In this document: piece after piece, positions 1-8,730 of the stretch | Layout of the letters: the number at the start of each line of letters is the position of its first letter | How positions within the stretch are numbered: the first letter of the stretch is position 1 | Assembly: GCA_019187495.1 (NCBI GenBank) | Contig: JABAQN010000075.1 | Location: 1-38,686, forward strand | From: Steroidobacteraceae bacterium | Lineage (GTDB): Bacteria > Pseudomonadota > Gammaproteobacteria > Steroidobacterales > Steroidobacteraceae | DNA length: 38,686 nucleotides | Direction: 5' to 3' | Position numbers and translations under genes: made by a program | The notes under the pieces: model-generated | What the model was told of the DNA's origin: nothing | The model's database searches: none | The model's input: only the letters and a program-made list of their open reading frames with translations

Positions 1-250
1 CCCAGATTTCCGGACCGGTGGTCCGTTCGTGGATCGCCGGGTTGGATGGATTGTTGAACTGCTGCGGCATGTAGAAGTGGCCAGGATCGGCGGCGACGAT
101 TTCCTCGGCTGCGGCGATCGCGCCGCGTGCGGCCGCAGCGGCGAGCTGCGGTGCGGTGGCGCCGGCCAGCGCGCCCTGCAGGGCGCCGATGGGTGTGCGC
201 TGTGCGGCGGCGAGCAGCACGGCGGGGGAGGGCGGGGATTTCTGGCTCAT
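1..250 (-). CDS. Partial chimeric gene: thiolase N-terminus joined to cysteine-synthase-like sequence
   Basis: The ATG at 248-250 overlaps the TGA of the upstream tetR gene (ATGA), so translation is probably coupled. The 83 visible codons stay open to the window edge. Residues 10-47 read like the start of an acetyl-CoA acetyltransferase ([20 protein letters not shown]). From about residue 43 the protein instead reads like the middle of cysteine synthase/cystathionine beta-synthase (AEEIVAADP, then [21 protein letters not shown] split over residues 63-83), where thiolases would continue with a GVDP-type segment. The shared stretch RGAIAAA (42-48, bases 107-127) lies at the junction. A thiolase fits the acyl-CoA context of icmF and tetR; a PLP-dependent sulfur enzyme does not. 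This is either a real fusion or, quite possibly, a misassembly. Codon usage is alike on both sides. Confidence 0.55.
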   Translation of the reverse strand, partial: MSQKSPPSPAVLLAAAQRTPIGALQGALAGATAPQLAAAAARGAIAAAEEIVAADPGHFYMPQQFNNPSNPAIHERTTGPEIW

Positions 251-894
251 GACGATTTTCCTGGCAAGGCGCCTTCGCGGCGCGGGGCTAGACCGTGGAC
301 GAAAACCTCGACGAAGCGGTCCGCGATGGCACTCGCCGGCAGCGAGGCATTGTCGCGATACCAGTGCGGTATCCAGTTGAGCGCGCCGGCCAGCGCGAAC
401 GCAACCATCTTCGGGTCGCAATCGCCGATCGAGCCGTCCGCAATGCCGGCGCGCACCAGCCGGCGGATCTCCTGGTCGATCTCCGACTTGAGCTGCCTGA
501 TACGCGCGCCCAGTTCGGGACCGAGATCCTGATCCTCGGCGCGCACCATACACCAGCCGAAGTCCGAGGTGATGGCCTCGACGTAGCTGCGCACGACTTC
601 GATCAATTGTTCGCGGCCGCTCGCCGTGCCGCGCCGTGCCTTGCTGCAGGCTGTTGCGATGCGGTCGAGGCCCGCGCGGAAACACTCGAACAGCATTTCC
701 TCCTTGCTCGCGACGTAGTAGTAGAGTGTCGGCTTCGTGACGTGCAGCAGGGCGGCGATGTCGTCGAGCGAAGTGTGGTGGTAGCCGCGTGCGCGAAATG
801 CGCGGGCGGCTGCGAGGATCACCGCGTCGCGCTTCAGTTCGCGACGGCGCTCGCGGGTTCCCGTGACCCGCCACGGTGAAATTGGCCCTGGCAT
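247..894 (-). CDS. TetR/AcrR family transcriptional regulator
   Basis: A 215-residue repressor-type protein. The N-terminal helix-turn-helix covers about residues 15-62 ([18 protein letters not shown], then [16 protein letters not shown]). The rest is a helical ligand-binding domain of the usual length for the family. I chose the ATG at 892-894; a longer reading from 942 would translate the intergenic control region. The gene is divergent from icmF, and its stop overlaps the next start on the same strand (ATGA), so it heads an operon with the thiolase-like gene. By analogy with regulators beside acyl-CoA genes it may sense an acyl-CoA and control icmF and itself. That is inference from position; the ligand cannot be read from the sequence. 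Confidence 0.9.
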   Translation of the reverse strand: MPGPISPWRVTGTRERRRELKRDAVILAAARAFRARGYHHTSLDDIAALLHVTKPTLYYYVASKEEMLFECFRAGLDRIATACSKARRGTASGREQLIEVVRSYVEAITSDFGWCMVRAEDQDLGPELGARIRQLKSEIDQEIRRLVRAGIADGSIGDCDPKMVAFALAGALNWIPHWYRDNASLPASAIADRFVEVFVHGLAPRREGALPGKSS

Positions 895-946
895 CGCGCC
901 GAGTCTATACTTGCTGGTAGAAATCCTACTAGTCGGTAACATTACC
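882..946. promoter_or_regulatory. Divergent tetR/icmF promoter-operator region
   Basis: On the plus strand a -10-like TATACT (906-911) lies 18 bases after TTGGCC (882-887), which would start icmF mRNA near 918. On the minus strand the same bases read TATAGA (909-904), a -10 candidate for tetR. Two inverted repeats follow: GTAG-N5-CTAC (917-929) and GGTAA-CA-TTACC (935-946). They sit where a divergently encoded TetR-type repressor would block icmF transcription. The second repeat ends one base before the icmF ATG and leaves no Shine-Dalgarno sequence. Operator function is inferred. Confidence 0.45.
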
Positions 947-947
947 T

Positions 948-3900
948 ATGAGCAGCCGCACCGCGCAACAAGGGCGTTCCCCGGTCGTCGAAGCGAGTGA
1001 GGCTGCGCTGCCGCTGCGCTTCATCAGCGCCGCGTCGCTGTTCGACGGGCACGACGCCGCCATCAACCTCGTGCGCCGCCTGCTGCAGGCGCACGGCGCG
1101 GAAGTCGTGCATCTCGGCCACAACCGCAGCGTCGCCGACATCGTGCGCGCGGCGATCCAGGAGGACGCCGATGCGATCGCCGTCAGTTCCTACCAGGGCG
1201 GTCACAACGAGTACTTCGCCTACATGGTCGACATGCTGCGCGAGCTCGGCGCGTCGCACATCCGGGTGATCGTCGGCGGCGGCGGCACGATTGCGCCGCA
1301 GGAGATCGCGGCGCTCGAAGCGCACGGCGTCGAGAAGATCTACACGCCGGAAGACGGGCGCCGCCTCGGCCTCGCGGGCATGATCGACGACGTGTTCGCG
1401 CGCGTGCGGCGCGCCCGCAAGCCTCCCTACGAGTTCGGGCCGCTGAACCCCAAGGATCCGCGGCACATCGCGCGCACGATTTCCTGTCTCGAGGGCGCGC
1501 TCGGCGGCGAGGGCGCGCGCGCGCAGATTGCGCGCGCCATCGGCCGGAACGACCGCCGCGCGCCGGTGATCGGCATCACCGGCACGGGCGGCGCCGGCAA
1601 ATCGAGCCTGAACGACGAGTTGCTCGCGCGCTTCGTGCGCTTCTTCCCGGACCGCAACATCGCGGTCGTGGCCATCGACCCGACGCGGCGTCGCTCGGGC
1701 GGCGCGCTGCTCGGCGACCGCATCCGGATGAACAGCCTCGCCTCCGAGCGCCTCTTCATGCGCTCGCTCGCCACGCGTCGCCGGCACAGTGCGACCAGCG
1801 AGGCGCTGAAGGATGTGATCGCGCTCTACCAGCTCGCGGGCTTCGACCTGATCGTGGTCGAGACGGCGGGCATCGGCCAGAGCGACACCGAGATCGTCGA
1901 TTTCGTCGACCTGGCGCTCTACGTGATGACGAGCGATTACGGCGCCGCGAGCCAGCTCGAGAAAATCGACATGCTCGATTTCGCCGACCTGGTCGTGCTC
2001 AACAAGTTCGAGAAGCGCGGCGCCGAGGATGCGCTGCGCGACGTTCGCAAGCAGTGGCGGCGCAACCATCCGGACCGGCTGACGATCGCCGATGCGCAGG
2101 TACCGGTCTTCCCGACGATCGCGAGCCGCTTCAACGATCCGGGCGTCAACCGGCTGTTCGAGGTGATTTGCGCCCGGCTCGGCTGGCCGGTCGCGGATGT
2201 GGGCCCGACCACCTTCACGTCGCACGCGGCGCTGATTCCTGCCGACCGCGTGCGTTATCTCGCCGAGATTGCCCAGGGCGGGCGGGCGGCGCGGGCACGC
2301 ATCGAGCAGCAGGTCGATGCGGCGCGCGCGGCGCATGCGCACCATGAGTCGCTCGCGGCGCTGCACGATCCCCAGTTGCCGGCGTCGCTCGACCGCTACC
2401 CCGAAAGCGCGCTCGCCGACGATGGCGACGCCACGCGCCGCGCGCTGCGCGCGGCGTACAACAGGGCGCTCGAAGGCATCGGCGCCGACGGCATCGGCGA
2501 ATTGAAGGCGTGGCCCGGGCGCCTCGCGGCGGTCACGGACGAAACCTATTCCTACCCGGTGCGCGGCCAGCGCGTGACGGGTGAGAACTATACGGAAACG
2601 CTGTCCCGCAACCGGGTGCCGAAGCTCGCCGTGCCGCGCTTCGCCGACTGGGGCGAAATCCTCGCCTTCATCGGTCACGAGAACCTGCCGGGCGCCTACC
2701 CGTACACCGGAGGCGTCTATCCGTACCGGCGGGAAGCGGAGGACCCGACCCGCATGTTCGCGGGCGAGGGGCCGCCCGAGCGGACGAACCGCCGCTTCCA
2801 CCTGCTCGCGAGCGGCCACGAAGCGACACGACTCTCGACGGCCTTCGATTCGACGACGCTCTACGGCGAGGATCCGGATACACGGCCCGACATCTACGGC
2901 CGCACCGGCAACTCGGGCGTGTCGATCGCGACGCTCGACGACATGAAGAAGCTCTACTCGGGCTTCGACCTGTGCCTGCCGTCGACGTCCGTGTCGATGA
3001 CGATCAACGGCCCCGCGCCGATGATCCTCGCGATGTTCATGAACACGGCGATCGACCAGCGCATCGAGCGCTGGCTGCGCGCCGAAGGCCGCTGGCCGGC
3101 GGCCGAGGCGCGCATCGCCGGATTGCATCGCGGGATCGCCGCGACGGGCGCTCCGGTGCCGGCCTACAAGGGTGCGCTGCCCGACGGCCACGACGGCTCG
3201 GGGCTCGCGCTGCTCGGCGTGAGCGGCGAGCAACTGATCGCGCCCGGCGTGCTCGACCGCGAGACGTACCAGCGGCTGCGGGCCGAGGCCCTCGCGCTCG
3301 TGCGCGGCACCGTGCAGGCCGACATCCTGAAGGAGGACCAGGCGCAGAACACCTGCATCTTCTCGACCGAGTTCGCGCTGCGCATGATGGGCGACGTGCA
3401 GCAGTACTTCATCGACCACAAGGTGCGCAATTTCTATTCGGTGTCGATTTCCGGCTATCACATCGCCGAGGCGGGCGCGAACCCGGTGAGCCAGCTCGCC
3501 TTCACGCTGGCGAACGGCTTCACGATCGTCGAGTACTACCTCGCGCGCGGCATGCGGATCGACGATTTCGCCCCGAACCTGTCGTTCTTCTTCTCGAACG
3601 GCATGGACGCGGAGTATGCGGTGATCGGCCGCGTCGCGCGCCGCATCTGGGCGCGCGCGCTGCGCGAGCGCTACGGCGGCAGCCCACGCAGCCAGATGCT
3701 GAAATACCACGTGCAGACCTCGGGCCGCTCGCTGCACGCGCAGGAGATCCAGTTCAACGACATCCGCACGACGCTGCAGGCGATGTACGCGCTGTTCGAC
3801 AACTGCAATTCGCTGCACACGAACGCGTTCGACGAGGCCCTGACGACGCCGACCGAGGACAGCGTGCGCCGCGCGGTCGCGATCCAGCTGATCATCAATC

Positions 3901-4406
3901 GCGAACTCGGGCTCAACAGGATCCAGAATCCCTGGCAGGGCTCGTTCGCGATCGCGCACCTGACCGATCTCGTCGAGGAGGCCGTCTATCGCGAGTTCGA
4001 GTCGATCTCCAATCGCGGCGGCGTGCTCGGCGCGATGGAGACGATGTATCAGCGCGGCAAGATCCAGGAAGAGAGCCTCTACTACGAGACGAAGAAGCAC
4101 GACGGCTCGCTGCCGCTGATCGGTGTCAACACCTTCCTGTCGGGCCATGATGCATCGGAGGCGCACGCGGATGTCGCGCTGATCCGCTCCACCGAGGAGG
4201 AAAAGCAGGACCAGGTGGCGGCGGTCCGCGCCTTCCAGCGGCGCCATGCGGCCGCGGCGCCCGCGGCGCTCGAGCGCCTGCAACAGGCGGCGGCGAGCGG
4301 CGGCAACGTCTTCGCGGAATTGATGGAGACCGTGAAAGTCTGTTCGCTCGGGCAGATCTCGCGCGCGCTCTACCAGGTCGGCGGGCAGTACAGGCGCAAC
4401 ATGTAG
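948..4406 (+). CDS. icmF: Fused isobutyryl-CoA mutase (IcmF)
   Basis: A 1152-residue adenosylcobalamin-dependent mutase that interconverts isobutyryl-CoA and n-butyryl-CoA, carrying its own G-protein chaperone. Domains in order: B12-binding domain, about 24-150, with DGHDAAI at 33-39 supplying the cobalt-ligating His35; MeaB-type GTPase domain with P-loop GTGGAGKSS at 212-220; then a linker and the large TIM-barrel mutase domain from about 530 to the end. In the substrate pocket the position of methylmalonyl-CoA mutase Tyr89 is Phe604 (RMFAG), and that of its Arg207 is Gln800 (DQAQNT). This is the isobutyryl-type pair, not the methylmalonyl type. Length and order match known IcmF. The gene is divergent from a TetR regulator. 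No Shine-Dalgarno is seen before the ATG. It probably serves branched-chain or short-chain acyl-CoA use. Confidence 0.95.
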   Translation: MSSRTAQQGRSPVVEASEAALPLRFISAASLFDGHDAAINLVRRLLQAHGAEVVHLGHNRSVADIVRAAIQEDADAIAVSSYQGGHNEYFAYMVDMLRELGASHIRVIVGGGGTIAPQEIAALEAHGVEKIYTPEDGRRLGLAGMIDDVFARVRRARKPPYEFGPLNPKDPRHIARTISCLEGALGGEGARAQIARAIGRNDRRAPVIGITGTGGAGKSSLNDELLARFVRFFPDRNIAVVAIDPTRRRSGGALLGDRIRMNSLASERLFMRSLATRRRHSATSEALKDVIALYQLAGFDLIVVETAGIGQSDTEIVDFVDLALYVMTSDYGAASQLEKIDMLDFADLVVLNKFEKRGAEDALRDVRKQWRRNHPDRLTIADAQVPVFPTIASRFNDPGVNRLFEVICARLGWPVADVGPTTFTSHAALIPADRVRYLAEIAQGGRAARARIEQQVDAARAAHAHHESLAALHDPQLPASLDRYPESALADDGDATRRALRAAYNRALEGIGADGIGELKAWPGRLAAVTDETYSYPVRGQRVTGENYTETLSRNRVPKLAVPRFADWGEILAFIGHENLPGAYPYTGGVYPYRREAEDPTRMFAGEGPPERTNRRFHLLASGHEATRLSTAFDSTTLYGEDPDTRPDIYGRTGNSGVSIATLDDMKKLYSGFDLCLPSTSVSMTINGPAPMILAMFMNTAIDQRIERWLRAEGRWPAAEARIAGLHRGIAATGAPVPAYKGALPDGHDGSGLALLGVSGEQLIAPGVLDRETYQRLRAEALALVRGTVQADILKEDQAQNTCIFSTEFALRMMGDVQQYFIDHKVRNFYSVSISGYHIAEAGANPVSQLAFTLANGFTIVEYYLARGMRIDDFAPNLSFFFSNGMDAEYAVIGRVARRIWARALRERYGGSPRSQMLKYHVQTSGRSLHAQEIQFNDIRTTLQAMYALFDNCNSLHTNAFDEALTTPTEDSVRRAVAIQLIINRELGLNRIQNPWQGSFAIAHLTDLVEEAVYREFESISNRGGVLGAMETMYQRGKIQEESLYYETKKHDGSLPLIGVNTFLSGHDASEAHADVALIRSTEEEKQDQVAAVRAFQRRHAAAAPAALERLQQAAASGGNVFAELMETVKVCSLGQISRALYQVGGQYRRNM

Positions 4407-4431
4407 AGGCGCCGCCGCCCGCTGTTCGCTG

Positions 4432-5682
4432 TCAATACCGGTCGAGTGCCAGGCCGCGCGTGTCGATTTCGGGCTTGCGCCCGGTGACGAGGTCCGCGAT
4501 CACGCGCCCCGAGCCGCACGCCATGGTCCAGCCGAGCGTGCCGTGCCCGGTATTCAGCCAGAAATTGCGATAGCGCGTCGCGCCGACGATCGGCGTGCCG
4601 TCGGGTGTCATCGGCCGCAGTCCCGTCCAGAACCCGGGATTCGAGTAATCGCCGCCCGCGCCGAACAGGCTGCGCGCCGACCGCTCGAGCGTTGCCTGGC
4701 GCGCGGCGTGCAGGCGGTTGTTGTAGCCGGACAGTTCGGCGGTGCCGCCGACGCGGATGCGATCACCGAGCCGCGTGATCGCGACCTTGTAGGTTTCGTC
4801 CATCACGGTCGAGACGGGCGCCTTCGAAGCGTCGGCAACGGGCACCGTGATCGAATAGCCCTTCACGGGATAAACCGGCAGGCGCAGGCCGAGTTCGCGC
4901 GCGACCGGCGTCGAGTAGCTGCCGAGCGCGAGCACCCATGCGTCGGCGGTGATGCGGCCGCCATCGGTCAGGATCGCTTCGATCCGATCGCCGCGCGGCT
5001 CGAAGCCGTGGATCGTCGTACCGAACCGGAACGCGACGCCGCGCTCCCGCGCGAGCGTGGCGAGGCGCTGCGTGAAGAGGTGACAGTCGCCGGTTTCGTC
5101 CCCCGGGAGGCGCAGGCCGCCGACGAACAGCTCGCGCACGTCGGCGAGCCCGGGTTCAGCCGCGATGCAGCCTGCCGGGTCGAGCACTTCGAACGGTATC
5201 CCGAGCGCCTGCAGCACGGCGATGTCGCCCGCGGCGCCGTCGAGCTGCCGTTGCGTGCGGAAAAGTTGCAGTGTCCCGCGCGCACGCTCGTCGTAGGTGA
5301 TGCCGGTGTCCGCGCGCAGCCGGCCGAGGACATCACGGCTGTATTCCGCGATCGGCACCATGCGGCGCTTGTTCACCGCATAGCGCGCGGCGGTGCAATT
5401 GCGCAGCATCCGCAGGATCCAGGCCCACATGGCCGGATCCCATTGCGGGCGCAGGACGAGCGGCGCGTGCGGCGTGAACAGCCACTTGAGCGCCTTCCAT
5501 GGCATGCCGGGGCCGGCCCACGGAGAGGCATAGCCGGGCGAGATCTCGCCGGCGTTCGCAAAGCTCGTTTCGAGCGCAACTCCGTCCCGGCGCTCGATGA
5601 CCTCGACTTCGACGCCGGCCTGCGCGAGGTACCACGCGGACGTGACACCGATGACCCCGCCGCCGAGAACCGCTACGCGCAC
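4432..5682 (-). CDS. dadA: D-amino acid dehydrogenase, small subunit
   Basis: A 416-residue FAD enzyme that oxidises D-amino acids (classically D-alanine) to 2-oxo acids and passes electrons to the respiratory chain at the inner membrane. The Rossmann motif GGGVIG is at residues 7-12, followed by [13 protein letters not shown], a DadA hallmark. The C-terminus has [14 protein letters not shown] and [16 protein letters not shown], the second flavin-contact region of the DAO fold. The start is GTG at 5680-5682, supported by an AGAGG-type Shine-Dalgarno six bases upstream. The gene is convergent with icmF (25 bases between the stops) and 59 bases downstream of plsC on the same strand. No alanine racemase gene (dadX) accompanies it here, so the substrate range is not settled by context. 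Confidence 0.93.
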   Translation of the reverse strand: MRVAVLGGGVIGVTSAWYLAQAGVEVEVIERRDGVALETSFANAGEISPGYASPWAGPGMPWKALKWLFTPHAPLVLRPQWDPAMWAWILRMLRNCTAARYAVNKRRMVPIAEYSRDVLGRLRADTGITYDERARGTLQLFRTQRQLDGAAGDIAVLQALGIPFEVLDPAGCIAAEPGLADVRELFVGGLRLPGDETGDCHLFTQRLATLARERGVAFRFGTTIHGFEPRGDRIEAILTDGGRITADAWVLALGSYSTPVARELGLRLPVYPVKGYSITVPVADASKAPVSTVMDETYKVAITRLGDRIRVGGTAELSGYNNRLHAARQATLERSARSLFGAGGDYSNPGFWTGLRPMTPDGTPIVGATRYRNFWLNTGHGTLGWTMACGSGRVIADLVTGRKPEIDTRGLALDRY

Positions 5683-5741
5683 CTGGAACCTCTCCGCCGC
5701 CTGCCCGTGGGCGGCATCGATGGTACAGAATCTTGCGCGAA

Positions 5742-6485
5742 TTAGGCAGCCCGCGAAAGGTCTGGCTCACCCAGCGCCACAAGAATCGCAGATCTTGCCT
5801 CATCACGCAGTCTTGCGGTGGCGTGTTCGCCGGTATCCGTGATTGCGCAGAGCGGTGGCAGGAATTCCACTTCGAGCCGTCCCGGTGACAGCACCATGCC
5901 GGGTGTCGGCAGCGCATCGCGCGAACCGCGCATCACGCAGGGCACGACCGGGCAGCCCGCGCGCGCCGCCGCATGAAAGGCTCCGGAGTGGAACTTGAGG
6001 AGCCCCGGCCGCTTCGCGAACGTGCCTTCCGGGAAGAACACCAGTGAATGCCCGTTGCTCGCGTTGCGCACCACGCGGCGCGCGTCGCTCGCGCCCTTGT
6101 GCCGGTCGAAGCGCTCGACGAACTCGGAGCCGATGCGTGACAGCAGCAGGCCCGCGAGCGGCACGCCGGACATTTCCCGCTTGATCACGAATCCGAAACG
6201 CGGCGGCAGCGCGGCCGTGAGCACGAGCCCGTCGAGGTAGCCGGCGTGGTTGGCGACCACGACGCAATGGCCGGCCGGCAGGCGTTCGGCGTGCCGGACC
6301 GCAAGCCGCATCCCTGCGAGCGCGAGCCAGCTGCGCGCCGCGGCACGGGCCACCCCGCGTCGCAGCGCAAGACCGGGCAGCAGCATGCCAAGGAGCGCGA
6401 GTACGCCGATCGGCACGAACGCGAGGCAGGCGTAGAGCGTGTAAAGCCAGCCGAGCGGGGCCGGCAGGCGCGGGGTGGCGGACAT
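5742..6485 (-). CDS. plsC: 1-acyl-sn-glycerol-3-phosphate acyltransferase family protein
   Basis: A 247-residue lysophosphatidic-acid-type acyltransferase that would acylate lysophosphatidate (or a related acceptor) in membrane phospholipid synthesis. A hydrophobic N-terminal segment (about 14-40) anchors it in the inner membrane. The catalytic NHx4D motif is NHAGYLD, with His80 and Asp85. The acceptor-binding motif FPEGTF is at 151-156. Both have the usual spacing. The gene begins the minus-strand pair with dadA and is divergent from xerD across 124 bases that include an AT-rich patch at 6531-6560. More than one PlsC paralogue is common in these bacteria, so the symbol is a family-level assignment. 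Confidence 0.85.
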   Translation of the reverse strand: MSATPRLPAPLGWLYTLYACLAFVPIGVLALLGMLLPGLALRRGVARAAARSWLALAGMRLAVRHAERLPAGHCVVVANHAGYLDGLVLTAALPPRFGFVIKREMSGVPLAGLLLSRIGSEFVERFDRHKGASDARRVVRNASNGHSLVFFPEGTFAKRPGLLKFHSGAFHAAARAGCPVVPCVMRGSRDALPTPGMVLSPGRLEVEFLPPLCAITDTGEHATARLRDEARSAILVALGEPDLSRAA

Positions 6486-6609
6486 GGTGAACGGTATCGC
6501 GCTTTCGGGTGCGTGGCGGTGTGAACTGGTTCTCTTTATGTTAATGCTTCCGGGTATATGTGAAGGTGATCACGCCGACACCCGGAGGGGTCCCCCACAC
6601 TCGCTCCAA

Positions 6610-7542
6610 ATGGCTCGTCCCGCGACTGCACCCGAACTGCGCAAGAGCGCCGGTGAAACGGATCCGGCGGTCTCCCGTTTCATCGACGCCGTGTGGATGG
6701 AGCGCGGGCTCTCCTCGAACACGCTCGCGGCGTATCGCGCGGACCTGTCGGCGCTGGCGCGCTGGCTCGGCGAGCACGGGCGCGAGATCTCCCGGACCAC
6801 GCGTGCCGACCTGATGGAATTCATCGCGCATCGTGTGCAGGCGGGCGCCCGGCCGCGCTCGACCGCGCGGCAGCTGTCGTCATTCCGGCGCTTCTTCCGC
6901 CACCTCGTGCGCGAGGGCGCGCTGCGCGAGGATCCCACCGCGCAGATCGCGATGCCGAAGATCGGTCGCTCGCTGCCGCGCTCGTTGAGCGAGGAGGAAG
7001 TCGAGGCGCTGCTCAACGCGCCGGCGATCGGCGACCCGCTCGGCAACCGCGATCGCGCCATGCTCGAAGTGCTCTACGCCACGGGGCTGCGCGTCTCCGA
7101 ACTCGTGAGCCTGAAACACGGCCAGGTGAACCTGAACCAGGGCGTGCTGCGGATCGTGGGCAAGGGCAACCGCGAACGGCTGATTCCGCTCGGCGAGGAG
7201 GCGGTCCGCTGGCTCGGCGAATTCGTGCGCGGCCCGCGCAATGAGATCCTGCTCGACCGTACGACCGATTACCTGTTCCCGACACGGCGCGGCGATCGCA
7301 TGACGCGCCAGGCGTTCTGGCACATCATCAAGCGCTATGCGCGCAAGGCCGGTGTCGAGCGTGACCTGTCGCCGCACACGCTGCGGCATGCGTTCGCGAC
7401 GCACCTGCTGAACCACGGCGCCGACCTGCGCGTCGTGCAGATGCTGCTCGGGCATTCGGATCTCTCGACGACGCAGATCTACACCCACGTCGCCCGCGAG
7501 CGCATGAAGGAACTGCACGCGCAGCATCACCCGCGGGGCTGA
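6610..7542 (+). CDS. xerD: Tyrosine recombinase XerD
   Basis: A 310-residue site-specific recombinase that acts with XerC at dif to resolve chromosome dimers. The N-terminal core-binding (SAM-like) domain spans about 15-105 and the catalytic domain about 120-305. All catalytic residues are present: Arg161 (ATGLRVSEL), Lys185 (GKGNRERL), His256 and Arg259 (HTLRHAF), His282 (LGHSDLSTTQ) and nucleophile Tyr291. I chose the ATG at 6610; the reading frame is open back to 6475, but that extension resembles no Xer protein. The following gene is dsbC, as in E. coli (xerD-dsbC), which favours XerD over XerC. Confidence 0.93.
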   Translation: MARPATAPELRKSAGETDPAVSRFIDAVWMERGLSSNTLAAYRADLSALARWLGEHGREISRTTRADLMEFIAHRVQAGARPRSTARQLSSFRRFFRHLVREGALREDPTAQIAMPKIGRSLPRSLSEEEVEALLNAPAIGDPLGNRDRAMLEVLYATGLRVSELVSLKHGQVNLNQGVLRIVGKGNRERLIPLGEEAVRWLGEFVRGPRNEILLDRTTDYLFPTRRGDRMTRQAFWHIIKRYARKAGVERDLSPHTLRHAFATHLLNHGADLRVVQMLLGHSDLSTTQIYTHVARERMKELHAQHHPRG

Positions 7543-7544
7543 GG

Positions 7545-7550
7545 TACACT
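7545..7550 (+). promoter_or_regulatory. Candidate -10 element for dsbC
   Basis: TACACT, matching the TATAAT consensus at four of six positions, begins three bases after the xerD stop codon. It would give a leader of about 50 bases before the dsbC ATG. No convincing -35 box is seen, so this is a weak call supported mainly by similar hexamers upstream of other genes in the window. Confidence 0.3.
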
Positions 7551-7609
7551 ACGGCGCCCGCGCGCCGCCGACCGAACCATTGCCGATCCCGCGGGTCGAA
7601 CCGACCACC

Positions 7610-8314
7610 ATGCTGCGAACCGCGACCCTCATCCTGTCCCTCGCCCTGCTGCCGGCACTCGTGCAGGCCGATGTGCGCACCGACCTCGTGAAGAAATTCC
7701 CGGGCGCGACCGTCGACGACCTGCGTCCGACACCGATGCAGGGAATATTCGAGCTGCGCCGCGGCGGCGACATCGTGTACGTGAGCGAGGACGGCCGCTA
7801 TGCGCTGATGGGCGACCTGTACGACCTGAAGTCGAACAGCAACCTCAGCGAGACGCGCCGCCGCGGGCTGCGCAAGGAGCTGCTCTCGGCCGTGCCCGAC
7901 AGCCAGACGCTGATCTTCTCGCCGAAGGACCCGAAGTACACGATCAACGTGTTCACCGATGTCGATTGCGCCTACTGCCGCAAGCTCCACAGCCAGATCG
8001 CGGAATACAACCGCCTCGGCGTGCGCGTGCGCTATCTCTTCTTTCCGCGTACCGGCCCGGACACGGAGTCGTGGCACAAGGCGGAGAGCGTCTGGTGCGC
8101 CGCCGACCGCAACGAGGCGCTGACCCGCGCCAAGCGCGGCGAGGCGATCAAGTCCAGGCCCTGCGGCCAGACGCCGGTCGCGAAGGAATACCAGCTCGGC
8201 GAGGACCTCGGCATCCAGGGCACGCCGGCGATCGTGCTCGCAAACGGCGAGATGCTGCCGGGCTATGTGCCGCCGGCGATGCTCGTCGATCACCTGAAGA
8301 CGGTGGCGCGCTAG
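7610..8314 (+). CDS. dsbC: Thiol:disulfide interchange protein DsbC
   Basis: A 234-residue periplasmic disulfide isomerase that reshuffles wrong disulfides in exported proteins and is kept reduced by DsbD. A signal peptide is clear (MLRTATLILSLALLPALVQA, cleavage near residue 20). The N-terminal dimerisation domain covers about 21-80 and includes the typical MQGIFELRRGGDIVYVSEDG, which runs into the linker region. The thioredoxin domain has the active site CAYC (Cys120, Cys123), a second cysteine pair Cys163 and Cys185, and the cis-proline segment QGTPAIV. I took the ATG at 7610 because it places the signal peptide at the N-terminus; a TTG further upstream would not. The gene lies directly after xerD. 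Confidence 0.93.
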   Translation: MLRTATLILSLALLPALVQADVRTDLVKKFPGATVDDLRPTPMQGIFELRRGGDIVYVSEDGRYALMGDLYDLKSNSNLSETRRRGLRKELLSAVPDSQTLIFSPKDPKYTINVFTDVDCAYCRKLHSQIAEYNRLGVRVRYLFFPRTGPDTESWHKAESVWCAADRNEALTRAKRGEAIKSRPCGQTPVAKEYQLGEDLGIQGTPAIVLANGEMLPGYVPPAMLVDHLKTVAR

Positions 8315-8321
8315 CGCGGGA

Positions 8322-8337
8322 GCCGGCTGCGGCCGGC
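8322..8337. terminator. GC-rich hairpin between convergent dsbC and fdxA
   Basis: GCCGGC (8322-8327) and GCCGGC (8332-8337) form a six-pair self-complementary stem with loop TGCG. The hairpin lies in the 25-base gap between two stop codons that face each other, the right place for a bidirectional terminator. No T-run follows on either strand, so intrinsic termination is uncertain. Confidence 0.35.
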
Positions 8338-8339
8338 GC

Positions 8340-8663
8340 TCATCGCTCGAGCAGATCGCGCTTGCCCGGCTTGCCTTCCCATTCCTTCGCGTCGGCGGGC
8401 GGCTCGCCCTTCTCGGTGATCACCGGCCACTTGTGCGACAGTTCGGCATTCAGGGCCTTGTATTCCACCTGGTCCTTCGGCAGTTCTTCCTCGGAGAAAA
8501 TCGCCTCGACCGGACATTCGGGCTCGCACAGCGTGCAGTCGATGCATTCGTCCGGGTCGATCACCAGGAAATTGGGGCCTTCATGGAAACAGTCGACCGG
8601 ACAGACTTCCACGCAGTCCATGTACTTGCACTTGATGCAGTTCTCGGTGACGACGAAGGCCAT
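8340..8663 (-). CDS. fdxA: Seven-iron ferredoxin FdxA
   Basis: A 107-residue electron carrier with one 3Fe-4S and one 4Fe-4S cluster. By comparison with Azotobacter ferredoxin I, the 3Fe cluster uses Cys9, Cys17 and Cys50, and the 4Fe cluster uses Cys21, Cys40, Cys43 and Cys46. The two blocks read [18 protein letters not shown] and [12 protein letters not shown]. The C-terminal tail ([14 protein letters not shown]) is typical of the proteobacterial FdxA type, and the length matches the family. The gene is monocistronic in appearance, convergent with dsbC, and 67 bases downstream of the NUDIX gene on the same strand. Its redox partner cannot be deduced from the neighbours. Confidence 0.95.
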   Translation of the reverse strand: MAFVVTENCIKCKYMDCVEVCPVDCFHEGPNFLVIDPDECIDCTLCEPECPVEAIFSEEELPKDQVEYKALNAELSHKWPVITEKGEPPADAKEWEGKPGKRDLLER

Positions 8664-8730
8664 GACATTTCCTGCTACCCGGGCCCCCCATTTTGCCACG
8701 CGGGGCAGGCGGTGCGTAACGCGCCGGGCG

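Noticed and set aside
29..532. A plus-strand open frame at the left edge
   Set aside because: It lies opposite tetR and the thiolase-like gene, which have motifs and coupled start/stop codons; the plus reading has neither.
882..947. A cobalamin riboswitch before the B12-dependent mutase gene
   Set aside because: The whole gap is only about 50 bases, far too short for one, and no B12-box-like sequence is visible.
942..4283. A 1113-codon open frame on the minus strand opposite icmF
   Set aside because: It is the mirror of a highly conserved plus-strand gene, made possible by the strong third-position GC bias; its protein is Arg/His/Asp-rich with no recognisable domain.
4407..4431. A terminator between convergent icmF and dadA
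   Set aside because: The 25-base gap is GC-rich, but no stem with proper pairing or T-run could be found.
6475..6609. A longer xerD starting at 6475
   Set aside because: The extra 45 residues resemble no Xer N-terminus and would run through the divergent promoter region shared with plsC.
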